Below are positions 49,827-60,243 of a DNA stretch of 64,000 nucleotides, piece by piece. The stretch spans positions 1 through 64,000 of the forward strand of contig CACVBU010000247.1 in assembly GCA_902728285.1 (NCBI GenBank), written 5' to 3'. Every line of letters starts with the position of its first letter. The stretch's first letter is position 1. Origin of the DNA: Clytia hemisphaerica. Lineage: Eukaryota; Cnidaria; Hydrozoa; Leptothecata; Clytiidae. Below the pieces are notes generated by a model. That model had not been told where the DNA came from and did no database searches. It saw only the letters and a program-made list of their open reading frames with translations. Made by a program: the position numbers and the translations under genes.

Positions 49827-51164
49827 TTAAATTATACTAGACTATTTGGGACCCTAGAATCAGCATTGATAAAACCGAAAATTCTAAATATGAGAAACAG
49901 CAAAAAATCTTGGAATTCCATTCCTATCAGCTTCAGTTAATAGCTTATAACAAAAAAATTAACATTATATATAAATTTTTTCGCTGAATCAACAAAAACG
50001 GCAAATCCTGTCATTTTTTTGCAAAATATAGGAAAAAAATACCTTTGTAAAGCTTAATATTTTCAGTTTCAGTTAAGCTTTTTTTCTAAAACTTTCACAG
50101 CTTATTCCATACATGAATTGAACTATTTTCAAAAGAGATTGGTTTTCAGAAACTTGATTAAGACGTTGTTAAATAAAATTTCTAAATTTTCAGTTTGGAC
50201 TTTGCAATATCGAAATAATCATAAATCATAATCATAAATTTTATATCCATCGGGTCATAAATTCAAGGGTAAACACAAATATGTTCATAGTTTTTCCCCT
50301 ATTACCACTGGGCTTAATAATTTGATTTTAACTTCACCTACGTTTTGGGGGCCCCCAAACCTGAGTTTTGACAACCAGGGGTATACTGTAAAAAATTTAT
50401 CAAACAAAATTATGCCCAAAACCCTCTAAATCTAATTTCCAAACTATGGTCAAAATTTTGTATTCATATCTTAAAGATATCTCGAGAAATCGCTAAAATT
50501 GTAAACCTCCGTTTTGGGGGCCATTAGAAAAAAGCTACCTATCTTTAAGCGATTGAAAAATATTGTTGAAATTGAAAATTTTGAAAAAGAACTTCCGGGA
50601 AATAAAGTAGAGATATTAAAGTTTTTCATGCTCTCTTCTCAAAGCTCTCTAACTTTTTCTATTTGTACTTTTGCTGGCCAAAAGTTCGAATACAAATGCT
50701 AGAATGCCAAGCGAATACATTTATGAAATCTGGTGTGAGAAAAACATCATTAGACGAGTAAAATCAAACAAAATGCTTATAATGACACGAAATTTTGAAT
50801 TGGGAAAATCTTTCCAATATTTCTCCGAGAAGAGCTGAGACTGAGATATATTAGACGTGCGTCTCTCACGTGGGGGGGGGGGGGGCGTTTATTTGGAATC
50901 TAAAAGTTATAAATGGCGATTGCCAAAGTTAAGCCTCGTTAAGTTCAGACTACTATACCTGGATACACTCGAAACTTCCCGAAGATAAATAACTCCTTAA
51001 TTTTTTTCGTTGCTTTTCCACAACGTCTTTCCCCCCAGATGAGGTAGCACTAACAAGGGGTCAAAAGGCAAAAAACTACACGATGATTTCATCAACTGGT
51101 TTTTCCTATGCATGTATAAATAAGAATATGTACAAAAAACTAAGAGAAAAATTTATAAAACAAA
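49827..51164. other. Intergenic stretch downstream of dUTPase
   Basis: AT-rich, with a G14 run near 50872. No gene recognised on either strand. The dUTPase 3' UTR should occupy the right edge. Confidence 0.4.
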
Positions 51165-54100
51165 TCACCTCCCAGTGGAACCAAAGCCACCACTTCCACG
51201 CTCCGTTTCGTCCAAAGTCTAAAAGAAATACAGGCATAAAACATGACTAGATGGAAAGATTAAGATCAAAACAGGCCTTTTCATAAATTATCTTCAACGA
51301 CTGCCTCGTTTTGAAATCAAAGTGATGAATTATATAATCACACTTGAGTCTCCAAGTCTTCAAATTTCTAAATAGTGTTGTTACTGGTTATTGTTTGTTT
51401 GTAAGTCAATAAATGATAAATGATTTTCTCTTTTAATTTTTGTATACCCATTAACGTCATTAATATTTTAATAGTACGTTCGTGAAGACAGCGTATCTTA
51501 ATAGGGAAAACAGGACAACGGAAAACTCTGACTGCATATGAATTCAATTGTACTTACATCGACTTCAACCAATTCTGGCATGAAGATTTTCTCGATAACA
51601 AATTGAGCGATTCTTTCTCCTTTCTTGACAACGAAATCTTCATCCAGATGATTAAAGAGAACAACTTTGATATTTCCACGATAATCATAGTCTACAACGC
51701 CTGCTCCTACATCGATCCCCTTTTTGACCGCTAGGCCAGATCTAAATGGAACAAGTGATACTTTTATGGACATACCTGTTTAATCAAAATAAGAAATAGT
51801 TTAGCTATTGGTGTTAACTTCAAACCTAATTTTAAGCAAATACCTAATGCTGGATAAATAAATCTCAACAAGAATAATGATAGATATTTTGTTTAGTGGA
51901 CCATTTGAAAAATCCTGTATTTGTACTTTAGATGCACCGATCTTATTTAAAAAAGCACTCGAATTCACGGCGATCTTGATTGGATTAATCGGATTCAAAT
52001 TTCCTTGTTTTAGCCAAATTTTAGTAAAATAACTGAGAAGAAATGCTTTCTTTTTCTTTTATCCTTTAGAGGACAAATATAAGTACATTATGTAAAAATT
52101 TCAAGTCTCTAGCACTTTCCTATCCGGAATTATCTTGATTCCGATTTAGAGGGATCTCAACCGGGATGAGGGCGGGATAGAGGGATCTCTCGAAAACGAA
52201 AGTTCCCAATAACTGGTGAACAGTTTGATGTATCAAAAAAAATTTTTCCTACTTTTACATTGCTATAAGGAGACTTTTTATACCAAATTTCATCTCCTTA
52301 TGAGCACTACTTAACCCTTTCCGTGCCGATGTCGTATATATACGACATGCAAATTTTCACTCTACTTGCCAATGTCGGATATATCCGACATCTAATTTTT
52401 TTACCTAATTGCCGAGGCCTTTAAAAAAGAGGAAGCTCTATTGCCGAGAAATCAGCTTTTAGGAAAATGGTTTTCTTATTTGCCAATGTCGTATATATCC
52501 GACATAAAAAAATCCATAGTACTAGTAGTAGTGAAAGTATACATTAAGTGCTCAAAAGATTTATTTCAGGTTTATTTTAGTCTATCATAAAATATATATA
52601 AAACAAATGTCAAATACAAATGTCAAACATTGGCAAATAGGAATAAAATATCCTTGTCGTATATATACGACATGCGGCAACACGAGTTAAAATTTGCATG
52701 TCGTATATATACGACATCGGCAAATCAGGTTACTAAAAAAAATTACCCCTCGGCAAATGGATTGGGGTACAAAAACAAGGTACCGGCACGCAAAGGGTTA
52801 AGAAAATACAATTACAAAATTCCAATGAAAGATCACTGTGATTGTAAATAATTTGAAATGGTCATTACCTTGGTGCAACACGACCATAGCTTCCTTTTGG
52901 AATAGCTACTGCTATATCCGTACTAACCATATCATGCTTTCTACCACAAATAGTTTTCTCTTCAGCGCTGTATAAGTCAAACCCTAATAATAAGAACATT
53001 TTGAATTAAACTTCCCATTCATATAATAAAAGAGAAAGTCCAACTCAAAAATCAAGGGATTCTTTCACAACTTTTTTACTAACTGAGAAAATAGTGGAAA
53101 CTCAACTCAAACTCAATTTGTAAAACTTTACTTTGTGATAATGAAATCTGAAAACAAAAGCAAAAAGCAATAAAAGGTTTTCCTCTGGCCCTTGTTTAAC
53201 CCCATTATTATTAACTCCAGGGTGTAGAATTTACACAAAAACATGATAGCAAAAATGTAAGTTTTCCTCTGTCACTCAACAAAACTCAAGTTCTGGAGGA
53301 AAACAGTGGTAGGGTAAAGAGTTTGGAAGAACCCCTAAAAGACTGGACTCAAATTTTACCTGCTGCATTTCTTGAGCCTCTCAATGGTGTCGTGGCATTC
53401 TCAGACAGCTTTTTGAAATATAATTTTGATCCATCATCACTGAAACTATTGAAATCAACTGTTCCAACTTCTGCTTGTTGTTGCATTGGTTTCTTTAAAT
53501 TAGCCACTGAAATGATTTAATGTGAATTAATTAACTTAAGGGAAATTTTGGATTGTTATGGGTACTCTCGGGTACCTAATAGCCGTCCCCCCCCCGCTAA
53601 TTAATTTTTCGAAAATTTTCCACCCAGGACATTCTTATTCCAACCCCCCCGCTTATTAAATTTTGGGAAAATGTTTTTGAAAGTTCCCTTTTTTGTCTTA
53701 ATTCTGCTGTATTAGCCTCCTTTCAAACATTTTCCACCCAGGACATTTTTATTCCAACCCCCCCGCTTATTAAATTTTGAGATTTTTTCCAACCCCCCTG
53801 CTTATTCCAACCCCCCCGGCTATTAGGTACCCGAGAGTAAGTATATGGTATGGGTTATAAAGATAATTAATTCTGAGAGCTTGGTAACATTATGAAAGGA
53901 GGTGGTGTTACTGATAAATACAAAATATAATTGTTAGCTTTTTGCCAACTAGCGAGATTCATCAGGATTTTCTACCAGAACCTAATTTCCTAATTTTTAC
54001 TTTTGATTTTCTTTGAGAAGTTTCTCATTACTTCATCTTTTTCTGATCCAATAGTCGTTTATGACAAAAATCCTTGAGATTTTAGGAATGACAAGAACAA

Positions 54101-57100
54101 AGAGTCACTTCAAAAAGTTTATTTCCCTCGACTCTCCAAACTTTTCTGATTGTTGACTAATCGATAAGGTTGGATATTGTATTGGCCATCATCTTCAGTC
54201 AAACATTCACTAATGTCCATACCTTAAGTAGATTAAATTTCAGGTGGATTAAGTTTTGTGATTTACACAAATTTTGGCCCTTTTTTCAAAATTTAATCCT
54301 TATGAAAAAACTTAAATCCAAAATTTGGGCAAAACCCCTAAAAAAAATAATAGAAAATTAGGTCAAATTGAGGCTGATTTGCAAACCTTAATTCACGCAA
54401 AAATTTTGGATTTTTAATTTGCAAAAAAAATTTGCTTTGAGACAAAAATCTTTTTCAGCTGATTTCTTTCTCGTTTTGAGGCTAAAACTTGTGGACACGC
54501 CCCTAATAATCAAAATTTTGAACAAATGAAAAAAAGAGCCCCAGATATTCACCCAAGGAACTAGGCTGGAGATCCATGCTAGGACCATCCCGGTGCTTCG
54601 GTACCGGTAACGCCCGGAGGAAAAAGTGCTGTTTTTTCATGTTCTGGAACAGCCAAAGATTCCGGAGCACTTATGGTGTTCCGGAGCACAATTTTTGGCG
54701 ATTGGTCTGAACCGGAACTCCGGAGTTCCGGAGCAAGATATCAACGATATATATATTATGATAGCGCTTGCTGTGCTTATCATGTGAACTGCATATGCGC
54801 ATATTTTTTAATATTAGTATTTTCGATATTTCGAATATGGCTGAACCATCCTCAAAGACTAATTCAGAAGTTTTCCAAATTCAAATTTTCTCATTTATTT
54901 TTATGGCTTTATATTAAAAATTTCCAGAGAGAAAAAGAGTGTCTTTTTCAGGGGTACAGACACAGGGTACTGACCCATAGCCAGGTGGTGGAGTCTATTT
55001 TTGTATTTCAAAAAAGTTAGTACCCAGTACTACTTTGGGGGTGGGGGGTGTGTATTTTTTCACTCTTCAAGCAAGTACAGGATACTATTTGGGTACTTTT
55101 TCACAGAATTTTGCTGTTTTTCAATAAAAAAAGTAGTTTGTTGTAATATTTTGACTTTTTTCAAATATTAATTTTTTTGATTTGAAATTTTCTTAATTGA
55201 AAATTTTTTTTTACTCTTTTGAGAATTTTTTTGATTTTTTTGGAGATAAAACTTCCAAAATGGTCAAGAAGCGTGATGAAAATCAAAGGACAAAAGCTTC
55301 TGACTCCATTATTGATAGTTTGCTTGAATTATCTGTCAATTTTCAGTCTGAAAAACTAACAATAGTACCCCTCTTTTGGTCTAATCTGTAAAATTTAAGA
55401 TTTTAGGGGTGGTGTCCCTATTTTTTACAGCAAAAATGAAGTAGTACCCGGTACTAAATATTTAGTAAAAAGTCAAGTTAGTTTCTTAGAGAAAAGGCAA
55501 TTTCCAAAATTTGGTTTTTATTTTAGTAAGTGAGGACGGCGCTAAATTAGAATTTCCCACTGTAAATTTTTGTAGCTCGTACCTGTCCTGTTAGCCTGGG
55601 AATCCATGCTATGATTTCTTCTTTGATAAACTGATGGCGAAATGTATAGCATGGTATGGGACTGAGAGTTTGAATTTCTCAGATCCTAATAACGGTTGAA
55701 CACATAGCCAATCAAATTTTGTTATTCTTTTACTGGTAACACTTTCTTAGAGAAAGCACAACTTCCGAAATTTGGTATTTTATTTTAGTAAGTGAGGACA
55801 GCGCTAAATTCAAATTTCCCACTGTAAATTTTTTGAGCCAATCAGAGCGCGGAACACACGACGGGTCTCCTGTTTACCGTCCTGTATACCTGATGTATCA
55901 TGAAAATACAGGGGTGAGTCTCCTGTCTACCGTCAACAGCTCTAACTTGGGACAATCTGACAAATCATGGGATGGCAATTTGACCACCATTTCACCCAAC
56001 CTCCAAAGTCGTTAATTTGAGTCAATGCGAAAGGGAAATTATAAAATACATGAATTCGATGTTGCACCGAGTACCGTAACTTGGTTTAACGTCGACACCC
56101 CTCTAATTCCGACACCCTTTTTATCAGCTGAAATTTATAGAAAGGTTGAAACTGTTTTTCTTTGCTTAGTAAGAGAGGAATAATCCTGTTTCAGTTAGTG
56201 ATTCAAGCTTTCATATTATTAGGGTGGTCAGTCGAAATTTCAAACTGATTTGCAAAATGTCAAACCAAGTTTAATGAAAAGCCCTTATCCTCAGAAAAAA
56301 AATCAGGGGTCACTCATCTTTAAACTTTTAGTAGTTTTCCAGATATTCCATTTTGAAGTTCCATTTTTTGAAGATTTATGTGCAAAAACCTCCCGCCATC
56401 TTGTAAACTCTTCACGGCACTGAAATCGAAAGTGTTTCACAAAAAAATCCTTGCGAGAAGTTTGGGGCGAGTGGGTTTTTCCGTATCACAAGCTACAGAC
56501 GGGGTCACCATACCATTAACTTTCCCTTAGCGCTTTCCACCCGAATCTATTTGATTAAAGATTTTTTCAGATTTGGAAAGAAAAAACATTTATCTTGTTA
56601 AAATAATAACGTTAGTTGAAAAATATTGTAAATCTAATGGAAATATTTGCAGTTTAAGTGCTTATTTTAACTTCCTGAAAAAAGTAGAACACTCTAGTCA
56701 ACCAACGTGGTACGTTTCGAAAGCTAAACTATTACGGGGGAAAATGTAAAAAAATTCAGGCCGATAGCTGACTCGAGTGCCTAGCGCTTTTGATTTTAGT
56801 AACCCCCGGTAAAAAAATTTCCTGTGCCGTGAACAAGACGTTTGAAAAAGTGCACCCGCGAGTACTCTTTTTCAAATTTTGAAAGAACGAAAAGACATAT
56901 CTTGATAATTTCTTTTGCAAAAGAAAGCTGAATAAATTCTCTTGAAGTTGGAAAAAGAATTTGTGCTAGAAAACTTTTCCTTCCTGGATTTATGTAAGTT
57001 TGAAGTTTTTTTTTCAAAAGTCCTGCTTTTGTTACTGCCGCAGGCGCGAGCCTCAACCTCCCTAATATTATTCCTTTCTCTAAAGAAGGGTGTCGGAATT

Positions 57101-59775
57101 AGACGAGGGATGTCGATATTAGACCAACTTACGGTAGGCTTTTTAAATCGAAATATGAAAAAAATCCGTAGAAGAACAAATTAGTGGCAAAACGATGGAG
57201 CAATTGATGTCACTCGCGCGGCAAGTTACACGCTCGTTATTTGTTAATCCCATCGGGCAATAGGCGGCAGACGTTCCCTAATTCTCCAATCGGCGTCCGG
57301 TCATTTTGAATGTAATCAAAAAAGTTAAAAAGGGCGCACTATCAATGAAAGTTATCGTGACACGTGCGTTTGCGTAGGGTAAAATGGCGAAATGCGAAAA
57401 TCGAATTTGGCAAAAAATTTTTGAAAAATGACCCTACAAGATTTGACTATATCTTTTTATTCCATGAAGAGATTACTTTCAAATAAAAAATGTATTAACA
57501 ATGAATGGGTAAGCTTTCTAGAAATCCAAACATAAATTGCATAGCTTTTACCAAAAAATAGCACTTTAGGATCAGAAACAGTCAAAAACCAGCTTTTTCC
57601 AATTTTCTTCGAGTTACAGGAATTAATTCCTTGTTTGTTTTGATCTGAAATTTTCAGTAAGGGTGGCCATCATGGTTCCCTTGCTCATATCCGGGGGGGG
57701 GGGGGCGAGACGGGGGTAAGAGAATAAAAGTTTCTATGTAAAACCTTAATTATCACCCAAAAAAGTGCCTTTTTTATCGGTTTGTGTAAACCGCAGGTTA
57801 CAGGTCACAGGTTACAGGTTACAGGTCAGTGATGACAGGTTGACTCTAATCAATGTCATTGCAGAGGAAAATGTTTGGAAAACACAAAGAATTATCAAAA
57901 ACATAATTCTCAAGCAATTTCATCCATATAAAACCATTTCAAACATCAAAATTTAACTATGTGCTTTTATCGATCTTTCGCAGTTTGCGCCGTGTATAAC
58001 GCAGACCAGAAAATATTTGAAACCTTATTATACGTATAACAGGTATATTACATATTGTAATGTTTGTAATGTTATATGATGGTTACATATTATAAAACAC
58101 ATCGCTCTAAAACTACCTTCTCGGAGAACTCACGAGCTTCTGATTGGTGTAATTTTATATCCAGCCATATTGTTATCATCACATTCGGTATGCTAAATAT
58201 TTTTGGTGTTTTTCTCTTGTAAGACATGATATTTTGTGATTCTGTCAATATTTTTGTCAAAAATTGTCATTAAGTCATTAAAATAACAATTGAATGATTA
58301 ATTAGTTTCATCCTTCTAAAACCACTCTCTTAGGGACCTCACAAGCTTCTGATTGGTGCCGTTTTATATCCATTCACACTATCAACATCACATTCTGTAT
58401 TATAAATATTTTTCGTGTTTTTGTCTTGTTAGGCATCATATTTAATGATTTTGTCATTATTTTTGTAAGTAAGTGTCACTAGGTTGTTATTCTATTCAAT
58501 TGTCATTTTATAATATCTAAATAACATGTATTACTTTTTTGTAATTTAATGCGTTATGTATTGATGTTATGTTATGTATATGTTATGATCTTATTATCTT
58601 TTTTCCGGTCTGCACTTTGTTGACCTGTAACCTGTGACCTGTAACCTGTGACCTGTAACCTGCGACCTGTAACCTGCGGTTTACACAAACCGCTTTTTTA
58701 TGTCCATATCTTTTAAATAGATTGTCCCAGCCTTATCCCTCTTTCAATAAAGCTTCCTATACCTTTTGTCCTTCAGAAAAACCAAAAATATTGGCCTTAA
58801 TTGCTTGCTTTCAGTTCCTGTAGCCAGTAGTGTGACCCCCTGTATTTCGCGCGGGTTTTTAATAGAGATGTCACATGACTCAAATCCCGCAGTCTTATTG
58901 GACTAGAGAAAGCGAAATCGCGCGATCTGATTGGATGAAAAAAGACCGCGGGAGCTGGAAACGAATGGAATTCTCTAGAATTCTCATTCGGAAACAAAAT
59001 GGCGGCGAGAAAATCACGTCTTTTTCTTTGGACAAAAGGTTGTAAATTCTGGTTGATTTTAAGGTTTTATCTTATCTTATCTCATTTACTTTAATTAGTA
59101 GAGGCTTCTTCAATGTTTGGGGAAGGTAAGTCTGTAAAAGTTATTTTTTTTTCAGTGGAAAATAGTGTTTAAAAAAGCATTTTTTGTGCTCAAGGTTTAT
59201 TTTTCTTCGCAAATTTTTGTCTTCAATCTTAAATAGATAAACGAGTATTTGACTGATGCTTATGATTTTTTCATAGGACATAGTAAATAAAACTATTCAG
59301 GAACTTAGACCTTTTTACAGAATTTCAAAAAATCTGTTAGTTCTGGAGATATATTGAAAAGTTTAGACATGGGTAGTTTGCGTTCGTGTTTCGCGTTCCC
59401 AAACCAAACGCACGTGGTGACATGTTATGAAAAAAAGTATGATTGATAAACTTGGTGGAGTGATACGTAACTCAAAACAATTATCAAAACAAATTTGTTG
59501 TCAAAAGATTTAACAGTAAGTGAAAATACAGGCCAGATATCGTCCCAAGTTAGAACAGTTGACGGTATGAAGGAACAAGTGTGCAAAATTTCAGCCGAAT
59601 TCAACTTTTTTTTTTTAAGTCTTGAGGTGACAGACAGACATTCTCAGATTTTAGCTCAACTGAAGTTGAGAATATAAACCTTTTATTATAAATATATACC
59701 TGTGTTGTCTGTGGTGCTTGAAATTGTATCAGATCCAGTCATTTTAGCTACTTTACTTGGAGGCTCCGTTGACAT
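51165..59775 (-). CDS. DUT: dUTP diphosphatase (dUTPase)
   Basis: Hydrolyses dUTP to dUMP and pyrophosphate, keeping uracil out of DNA; trimeric nuclear/cytosolic enzyme. Five exons on the minus strand: 59775-59700, 53506-53360, 52983-52869, 51741-51558, 51218-51165. All splice sites are GT-AG, phases join, total 191 residues. All five family motifs are present: AGFDLYSA (from residue 74), [15 protein letters not shown] (crossing exons 3 and 4), [27 protein letters not shown], and [10 protein letters not shown] at the C-terminus. The N-terminal ~65 residues are Ser/Thr/Gln-rich and not conserved, as in other animals. Intron 1 spans 6.2 kb and is filled with nested transposons; intron 3 holds a piggyBac-like MITE. 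The first exon starts (ATG at 59775) about 300 bp from the divergent rhotekin gene. Confidence 0.95.
52315..52797. mobile_element. piggyBac-like MITE in dUTPase intron 3
   Basis: 483 bp flanked by TTAA on both sides (52311-52314 and 52798-52801), with ends CCCTTTCCGTGCCG and CCGGCACGCAAAGGG. TTAA target and CCC-start ends are the piggyBac signature. It carries five near-identical palindromes ATGTCGTATATATACGACAT or variants (52329-52348, 52372-52391, 52486-52505, 52655-52672, 52698-52717), symmetric in the element, plus several 'cggcaaat' motifs. No coding sequence. Confidence 0.88.
53565..53837. mobile_element. MITE with CTCTCGGGTACCTAATAG ends, in dUTPase intron 1
   Basis: 273 bp, TA-flanked. 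Perfect inverted ends CTCTCGGGTACCTAATAGCC and its complement. The interior contains repeats of 'ccacccaggacatt(c/t)ttatt' and C-rich runs. Same family as 42639-42733. Confidence 0.75.
53838..55482. other. Part of dUTPase intron 1
   Basis: AT-rich. Includes a repeat relative at 54430-54570, a CCGGAGTTCCGGAGCA-rich patch near 54590-54740, and a patch of 'gtaccc(a/g)gtact' motifs at about 54955-55460. No gene recognised. Confidence 0.4.
55483..55838 (+). repeat. Direct duplication of a ~93-bp block
   Basis: The block at 55483-55575 recurs at about 55745-55838 with a few differences; both contain 'attttagtaagtgaggac' followed by 'agcgctaaatt' or 'ggcgctaaatt' and 'tttcccactgtaaattttt'. Confidence 0.7.
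56074..57134. mobile_element. TA-flanked element nested in Tc1-like copy 3
   Basis: 1061 bp with inverted ends: CCGTAACTTGGTTTAAC then CCCCTCTAATTCCGACACCC on the left, and complements on the right (GGGTGTCGGAATTAGACGAG ... CCAACTTACGG). TA at each end. Copy 1 of the host element shows the uninterrupted site at about 1016-1026 (catcgagTAggct), which confirms insertion with TA duplication. Confidence 0.82.
57778..58692. mobile_element. 915-bp element with tandem ACAGGTT/ACAGGTC ends
   Basis: 9-bp direct repeat CTTTTTTAT at 57769-57777 and 58693-58701. Inverted ends begin CGGTTTGTGTAAACCGCAGG, itself containing a 6-bp stem palindrome, followed by 3-6 tandem repeats of ACAGGTTACAGGTC. The interior has two diverged ~225-bp direct repeats (starting near 58093 and 58318). 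A 9-bp duplication suggests a Mutator-like element; no coding sequence. Confidence 0.82.
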
Positions 59776-60154
59776 TGCTGGCTTGTGCACTGCAAATGAA
59801 TGACATTCCCGCCAAAAATGTGCACGTGTTGTTAAAAGAAAAGGCGGGAAAAAGCAAGAACGTTTAAAGGTCAGTGGAGGTTTTTCAAATAATGTTATTT
59901 TTATTAAATTACATATTATTAATTCATAAAATTCATCTTATTGCTTGAAAATAGGTAAGGAGGTATATTTTTAACATTAAATTTGCACTAAATACTATTT
60001 TCTAGTCTAGGATATTGGTTGTACCTAAAGTATATCAACTATGACATCGTTCTGTAAAATAGCTAAAATCGCGTTCTATCGTTCTCAAATCAAAACAAAA
60101 ACAAAGGCGAAACGAAAGAGGAAGAAACCTGTCCGAATGACTTTAATTTTCGAG
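59776..60154. promoter_or_regulatory. Divergent promoter region between dUTPase and rhotekin-like gene
   Basis: About 300-380 bp separates the dUTPase ATG (minus) from the probable rhotekin leader (plus). It contains GGCGGGAA/TTCCCGCC motifs near 59807 and 59844, which match E2F sites. dUTPase is a known S-phase, E2F-regulated gene in animals, so this is plausible but untested. A leader exon for the rhotekin gene would end at a donor at 60155. Confidence 0.45.
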
Positions 60155-60243
60155 GTAATTTGAAACCAATCTACAACTTTCTTTCAATGTTCTTTTCCCT
60201 AGATGATACGATTCAAATTTAATTTTCTAATTTTCCCTCTAGA

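Larger units (their letters stand above)
55930..59565. mobile_element. Tc1/mariner-like element, copy 3, with two nested insertions
   Basis: TA-flanked ends CCGTCAACAGCTCTAACTTG and CAAGTTAGAACAGTTGACGG. The outer parts match copies 1 and 2. It is inflated to 3636 bp by nested elements at 56074-57134 and 57778-58692. Sits in dUTPase intron 1. No transposase frame. Confidence 0.75.

Noticed and set aside
49294-49840. Three mirror-image open frames (60-95 codons) with similar proteins
   Set aside because: They are the two arms of the hairpin read on opposite strands, not genes.
50872-50886. G14 run, and a similar run near 57692
   Set aside because: Simple homopolymers; possible assembly uncertainty, no functional inference made.
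51498-51773. Alternative dUTPase start inside intron 3 (frame [10 protein letters not shown] running into exon 4)
   Set aside because: The frame is open by chance through the acceptor. It would remove motif 1 and most of motif 2, and the five-exon model is complete.
54590-54745. GC-rich CCGGAGTTCCGG patch as a regulatory island
   Set aside because: Looks like short local repeats in an intron full of transposons; no gene start nearby.
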